Part shown: in pieces, positions 7,207 to 9,688 of the stretch
Layout of the letters: every line of letters begins with the position of its first letter
How positions within the stretch are numbered: position 1 is the first letter of the stretch
NCBI GenBank assembly: GCA_937870805.1
Contig: CALMZT010000778.1
Coordinates: forward strand, 1-9,688
Direction: 5' to 3'
DNA length: 9,688 nt
From: an uncultured Chloroflexota bacterium
GTDB lineage: Bacteria; Chloroflexota; Anaerolineae; Aggregatilineales; Phototrophicaceae
Made by a program: the position numbers and the translations under genes
Notes under the pieces: model-generated
What the model saw: only the letters and a program-made list of their open reading frames with translations
What the model was told of the DNA's origin: nothing
The model's database searches: none

Positions 7207-7230
7207 CTGAAAACTGACAACTGAGAACTT
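7207..7230. repeat. short degenerate heptad repeat (CTGANNN)
   Basis: CTGAAAA-CTGACAA-CTGAGAA-CTT: CTG begins at 7207, 7214 and 7221, and CTT at 7228, an exact 7-bp period. It sits between the kinase stop and its hairpin terminator. It resembles the short tandem heptamers known from cyanobacteria and some other bacteria; a similar array is at 8777. Confidence 0.5.
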
Positions 7231-7232
7231 TT

Positions 7233-7877
7233 CTAACTGATCGCTAGCGGTGGTGCCAGTGCATCCTCCACCATCTGTACAATTTCTTCAAAGTCTCGAT
7301 AGTTCTGCAAAAAGTCGATTCTGTCCATCGGCACGCGCACAACAGGGCACATTGTCCAGCGATGAATCCACTCATCGTACAGACGGTTGAGACGTGCGAG
7401 GTAATCGGGCGCGATATTGCGCTCATAGTCACGCCCCCGCTTATTGATGTGCGCCAGCAGCTTATCGACGCTGCTTTGCAGATAGATCACCAGATCGGGC
7501 GGCGGCAAAAAGGCACCAATAGCATGATACAACCGTTGATAGACTTCGTAATCACGTTCTGACATCGTGCCTTGTTCATGGAGGTTGCGGGCGAAGATTT
7601 CGGCATCCTCGTACACCGTTCGATCCTGCACAACACTGGTATGGTGATCGACAAGCTGTTTATGATGCTCCAACCGTTTGCCGAGAAAGAAGACTTGCGA
7701 ATGAAAGCTCCAGCGCTGCATATCGGCGTAAAAGTCAACAAGATAAGGGTTATCAGCATTGGCTTCATAAAACGGCTCCCAGCCGAATGTCTGGGATAGT
7801 AAACCTGTGAGTGTGCTTTTACCTGCGCCGATGTTGCCCGCAATGGCGATAAAGTATTTGCGACGTTGATTAAGCAT
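7233..7877 (-). CDS. deoxynucleoside kinase (dCK/dGK family)
   Basis: 214 aa, the normal length of bacterial deoxyadenosine/deoxycytidine or deoxyguanosine kinases. It phosphorylates salvaged deoxynucleosides with an NTP donor in the cytoplasm. Visible: the P-loop GNIGAGKST (14-22); Glu38 in FYEANADNPYL, the expected catalytic base and substrate contact; Gln61 in SQVFFL; DRTVYED (85-91), where the family usually has DRS/DRT; VIYLQSS (130-136); and the Arg-rich lid KRGRDYERNI (146-155). Substrate preference cannot be read. It is flanked by its own extended -10 promoter on one side and a hairpin on the other, so it is probably monocistronic. The ATG at 7877 has only a weak purine stretch upstream. 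No neighbouring nucleotide-salvage gene is present. Confidence 0.9.
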   Translation of the reverse strand: MLNQRRKYFIAIAGNIGAGKSTLTGLLSQTFGWEPFYEANADNPYLVDFYADMQRWSFHSQVFFLGKRLEHHKQLVDHHTSVVQDRTVYEDAEIFARNLHEQGTMSERDYEVYQRLYHAIGAFLPPPDLVIYLQSSVDKLLAHINKRGRDYERNIAPDYLARLNRLYDEWIHRWTMCPVVRVPMDRIDFLQNYRDFEEIVQMVEDALAPPLAIS

Positions 7878-7913
7878 AAAATCAGCTTTCTAGACAGAAC
7901 GAGTGTTCCGGGT

Positions 7914-7922
7914 ATTCTAGCA
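7914..7922 (-). promoter_or_regulatory. extended -10 promoter of the deoxynucleoside kinase gene
   Basis: On the - strand TGC-TAGAAT is an extended -10 element (five of six core matches). It places transcription start near 7907, about 30 nt before the ATG. No good -35 is seen at 17 bp. The same TAGAAT box is used in the FCD regulator's promoter. Confidence 0.35.
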
Positions 7923-7983
7923 TTTCTGATGATTTGCCGTGTCACATTTTAATTTGAATCCGCTAACCTCTTAAAGAGATTGG

Positions 7984-8706
7984 CTAACCAGCTTCCTGTG
8001 TAACGGTCACTTGAATGCTGGCGATAATGACGGGCTTGCCATCCGACGCTTGTTCATAAAACGCGCGGATTTCGGCTACGCCTGTGTAACTATTCGTCGG
8101 TAGTTCTGCCGACCAGGGCACAAGGTTATAGTATTGATCTTCGATGGTCAGCACGGTGCGACTGATCTCTATTCCATCGGGATCGTACAACCCAAGCAGC
8201 AGTGTTCCCTCAAATAAACCCGATGCTGTGCCAGTGACGAGAATGTATTCCCCGCCTACGCTGTCACCCACCGCCGGAGAGGTGATACTGCCGAATGTGC
8301 CCTCTGGACGATAGCTGAGACCAGCAAGCACGACAGTTCCTACGTCATAACGTAGATCAGAAGTTAAGTCGACATCCGACGGCAGCGCATAGATCGACAC
8401 TTCCATAGGTTCTCCACCGTAGCCGTGCGGCAGTTCTACCGCCCACTGCCCATCGGTCACAGTAACGCTGCTGCGCGCAATAATCTCATCGTCCACGCCC
8501 ACCACTTCTACCGTGAAGGTATTGCCCGCCAGCCCTTGCGCCGTCCCACGCAGACTCAACGCTTCGGCGTACACAGTAGTGCCATCTGGTGGATAGACAA
8601 TATCGACGCTGCCCATCAGTCCCGGCGTAGCAGTAGGCACATTACTTTCAGAGAGTGTACAGGCGGCAAGCATAACGATGAGCACGAGAAGCGTGAGAAC
8701 GCGCAT
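7984..8706 (-). CDS. lipoprotein with two Ig-like (Gmad2-like) domains
   Basis: 240 aa from the ATG at 8706. The N-terminus MRVLTLLVLIVMLAAC is a typical lipoprotein signal with lipobox LAAC and acylated Cys16. It is followed by a short Ser/Pro/Thr linker (SNVPTATP). Two similar beta-sandwich domains follow. The first is about residues 32-130, with IVYPPDGTTV, LSLRGTAQGL and VTDGQWAVELP. The second is about 136-238, with ITSPAVGDSV, ILVTGTASGLFEGTL and YNLVPWSAELP. The pattern of a proline-led first strand, a G-T-A turn and an aromatic W-x-x-E-L-P near the end resembles the Gmad2 Ig-like family of spore-germination and other bacterial surface proteins. No catalytic residues are evident; a cell-surface structural or binding role is inferred. 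The in-frame ATG at 8721 is less likely, because AAGGA sits between the two ATGs, 6 nt from the second. It is divergent from the PLP-enzyme gene. Confidence 0.85.
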   Translation of the reverse strand: MRVLTLLVLIVMLAACTLSESNVPTATPGLMGSVDIVYPPDGTTVYAEALSLRGTAQGLAGNTFTVEVVGVDDEIIARSSVTVTDGQWAVELPHGYGGEPMEVSIYALPSDVDLTSDLRYDVGTVVLAGLSYRPEGTFGSITSPAVGDSVGGEYILVTGTASGLFEGTLLLGLYDPDGIEISRTVLTIEDQYYNLVPWSAELPTNSYTGVAEIRAFYEQASDGKPVIIASIQVTVTQEAG

Positions 8707-8712
8707 GGAATG

Positions 8713-8719
8713 TCCTTCC
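8713..8719 (-). promoter_or_regulatory. Shine-Dalgarno selecting the lipoprotein start at 8706
   Basis: GGAAGGA on the - strand lies 6 nt before the ATG at 8706. It is inside what would be codons 2-3 of the longer frame from 8721, so it decides for the shorter start. Confidence 0.65.
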
Positions 8720-8738
8720 AATTGGATACAATCGCCAT

Positions 8739-8767
8739 GTTATACTATCCACAATGCGAAAAGCCAA
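8739..8767 (-). promoter_or_regulatory. sigma-70-type promoter of the lipoprotein gene
   Basis: On the - strand TTGGCT (8762-8767, four of six matches) and TATAAC (8739-8744, five of six matches) are 17 bp apart. The predicted start near 8732 leaves a 26-nt leader containing the Shine-Dalgarno. Confidence 0.5.
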
Positions 8768-8776
8768 TATTGAAAA

Positions 8777-8804
8777 GCTGTTAGCTGACTGCTGATCGCT
8801 GTAC
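8777..8804. repeat. short degenerate heptad repeat (GCTGNNN)
   Basis: GCTGTTA-GCTGACT-GCTGATC-GCTGTAC: GCTG begins at 8777, 8784, 8791 and 8798, an exact 7-bp period. A further GCTG at 8813 and GCTC at 8820 are again 7 bp apart, in another register. It fills the leader side of the PLP-enzyme gene, where no convincing promoter for that gene was found. Related in period and core to the array at 7207. Confidence 0.5.
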
Positions 8805-8824
8805 TCAGTGACGCTGACCGCTCT

Positions 8825-8830
8825 AGGAGG
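8825..8830 (+). promoter_or_regulatory. Shine-Dalgarno selecting the TTG start at 8838
   Basis: A perfect AGGAGG ends 7 nt before TTG 8838. It lies downstream of the other in-frame candidate, GTG 8808, which has no such site, so TTG is preferred. Confidence 0.8.
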
Positions 8831-8837
8831 CACAACA

Positions 8838-9688
8838 TTGGACGACAAATACCATCTCGACACCCTCGCCATTCATGCTGGACAGGAACCCGATCCGGCG
8901 ACAGGCGCGATCATGACACCCGTGTACATGACTTCGACATTCGTGCAAAGCGCTCCAGCGGAACACAAAGGCTACGACTACAGCCGCAGCGGCAACCCCA
9001 CCCGTACTGCCCTTGAATCGCTGATTGCGGTGTTGGAAGGCGGCAGTTATGGCTTGGCGTTCGCCAGTGGCTTAGCCGCGATTGACACCGTTTTGCGCAT
9101 ATTTAATCCCGGTGACCATATCATCGTCGGCAACGATGTCTACGGCGGCACTTATCGCCTGTTTATGCGCGTTTTCGCCCGCTTCGGCTTGAACTTTAGC
9201 TGGGTCGATTTAACGGATTTAAACGCCGTGAAAGCCGCCTTCACGCCGCAAACGAAACTTGTGTGGCTTGAAACGCCCACCAATCCGAATATGTCGCTGG
9301 CAGACATCCGCGCCATTGCCGACATCACGCCGCCCGATGTGCTCATTGCCGTTGATAACACCTTCGCTAGTCCCGCGCTTCAGCAGCCGCTGCGACTCGG
9401 CGCGCACATCGTCATGCACAGCAGCACCAAGTATCTTGGCGGACACAGCGATGTCGTCGGCGGCGCACTGGCACTGAATGACGAGAAGGTCTACAACGAC
9501 CTGAAGTTTCTACAAAACGCGGTTGGTGGTGTGCCAGGACCGATGGACTGTTTCCTCGTCCTGCGCGGCATCAAAACGCTCGGCATTCGCATGGAGCGCC
9601 ACAGCAGCAATGCCCTCAAAATCGCGCGCTTCTTGGAAGACCACGCTGCCGTCAAGAAGGTGCTGTATCCCGGCTTAGAGAGCCATCC
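8838..9688 (+). CDS. cystathionine gamma-synthase/gamma-lyase family PLP enzyme, 3'-truncated by window edge
   Basis: 283 codons of an expected 380 or so run without interruption to the window edge. The family makes or cleaves cystathionine (or acts on O-acyl-homoserine) in methionine/cysteine metabolism. Seen: TLAIHAGQEPD (9-19); TGAIMTPVYMTSTF (22-35); Tyr48 and Arg50 in YSRSGNPTR, phosphate-binding from the partner subunit; ASGLAAI (76-82); YGGTYR (102-107); ETPTNP (145-150); Asp173 in VDNTFASP, contacting the PLP ring nitrogen; Lys198 in HSSTKYLGGHSD, the Schiff-base lysine; and GPMDCFLVLRGIKTL (234-248). Both ends of the visible part fit the family. The start is TTG with a perfect Shine-Dalgarno. 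Synthase versus lyase depends partly on residues beyond the edge, so the exact reaction is left open. Divergent from the lipoprotein gene across 131 bp; no SAM riboswitch or T-box is visible there. Confidence 0.93.
   Translation, partial: MDDKYHLDTLAIHAGQEPDPATGAIMTPVYMTSTFVQSAPAEHKGYDYSRSGNPTRTALESLIAVLEGGSYGLAFASGLAAIDTVLRIFNPGDHIIVGNDVYGGTYRLFMRVFARFGLNFSWVDLTDLNAVKAAFTPQTKLVWLETPTNPNMSLADIRAIADITPPDVLIAVDNTFASPALQQPLRLGAHIVMHSSTKYLGGHSDVVGGALALNDEKVYNDLKFLQNAVGGVPGPMDCFLVLRGIKTLGIRMERHSSNALKIARFLEDHAAVKKVLYPGLESH

Noticed and set aside
7963..7980. CTCTT-A-AAGAG palindrome as a terminator of the lipoprotein gene
   Set aside because: The stem is only five AT-leaning pairs with a one-base centre, too short for a stable hairpin, and no clear T-run follows.
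8425..8784. 119-codon open frame on the + strand across the lipoprotein promoter
   Set aside because: It overlaps the lipoprotein gene antisense and runs through its promoter and ribosome site; no family resemblance is seen.
8707..8837. SAM riboswitch or T-box leader before the PLP enzyme
   Set aside because: The whole divergent gap is only 131 bp, shared with the lipoprotein promoter. No kink-turn, pseudoknot or T-box core sequence could be recognised.

Overview
The window looks like an ordinary chromosomal stretch of a Gram-negative-type or deep-branching bacterium. The best guess is a member of the Chloroflexota (Anaerolineae-like). This guess rests on the mid-range GC content, a lipoprotein with a Pro/Thr-rich linker after the lipobox, an alpha-gamma fused 2-oxoacid:ferredoxin oxidoreductase next to an FCD regulator, a deoxynucleoside kinase, and GTG/TTG starts. 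It is inference from gene style; no rRNA or other phylogenetic marker is present. I see no tRNA, rRNA, CRISPR array, insertion sequence, phage gene or plasmid gene.

Layout, left to right. (1) At 1-2451 on the + strand, cut by the left edge, is a large fusion of a serine-type alpha/beta hydrolase with an AMP-forming acyl-CoA synthetase. (2) Six genes lie on the - strand, read from right to left: a two-domain lipoprotein (8706-7984), a deoxynucleoside kinase (7877-7233), a GntR/FCD-type regulator (7058-6342), korA (6268-4430), korB (4427-3372) and a secreted PPC-like protein (3268-2504). (3) At 8838 to the right edge, on the + strand, is the first roughly 283 codons of a cystathionine gamma-synthase/gamma-lyase-type PLP enzyme. 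It starts at TTG behind a perfect AGGAGG.

Functionally the core is the regulator-korA-korB block, a two-subunit, ferredoxin-linked 2-oxoacid oxidoreductase. The two kor genes are 2 bp apart and end at a hairpin terminator. The regulator has a good sigma-70-type promoter with a perfect 15-bp palindrome just downstream of it. Half-sites of that palindrome recur in the gap before korA, so autoregulation plus control of kor is a reasonable hypothesis. The hydrolase-ligase fusion would release and/or activate a fatty or other carboxylic acid. It has substitutions at two normally conserved glycines of the adenylation fold and is the most unusual protein here.

Non-coding DNA is compact (gaps of 2 to 174 bp). 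It holds several hairpins, candidate promoters, two further palindromic elements and two short degenerate repeats with an exact 7-bp period, one on either side of the kinase-lipoprotein pair. I found no clearly new defence or mobile system. The items worth following up are the fusion protein, the candidate regulator operator and the heptad repeats.
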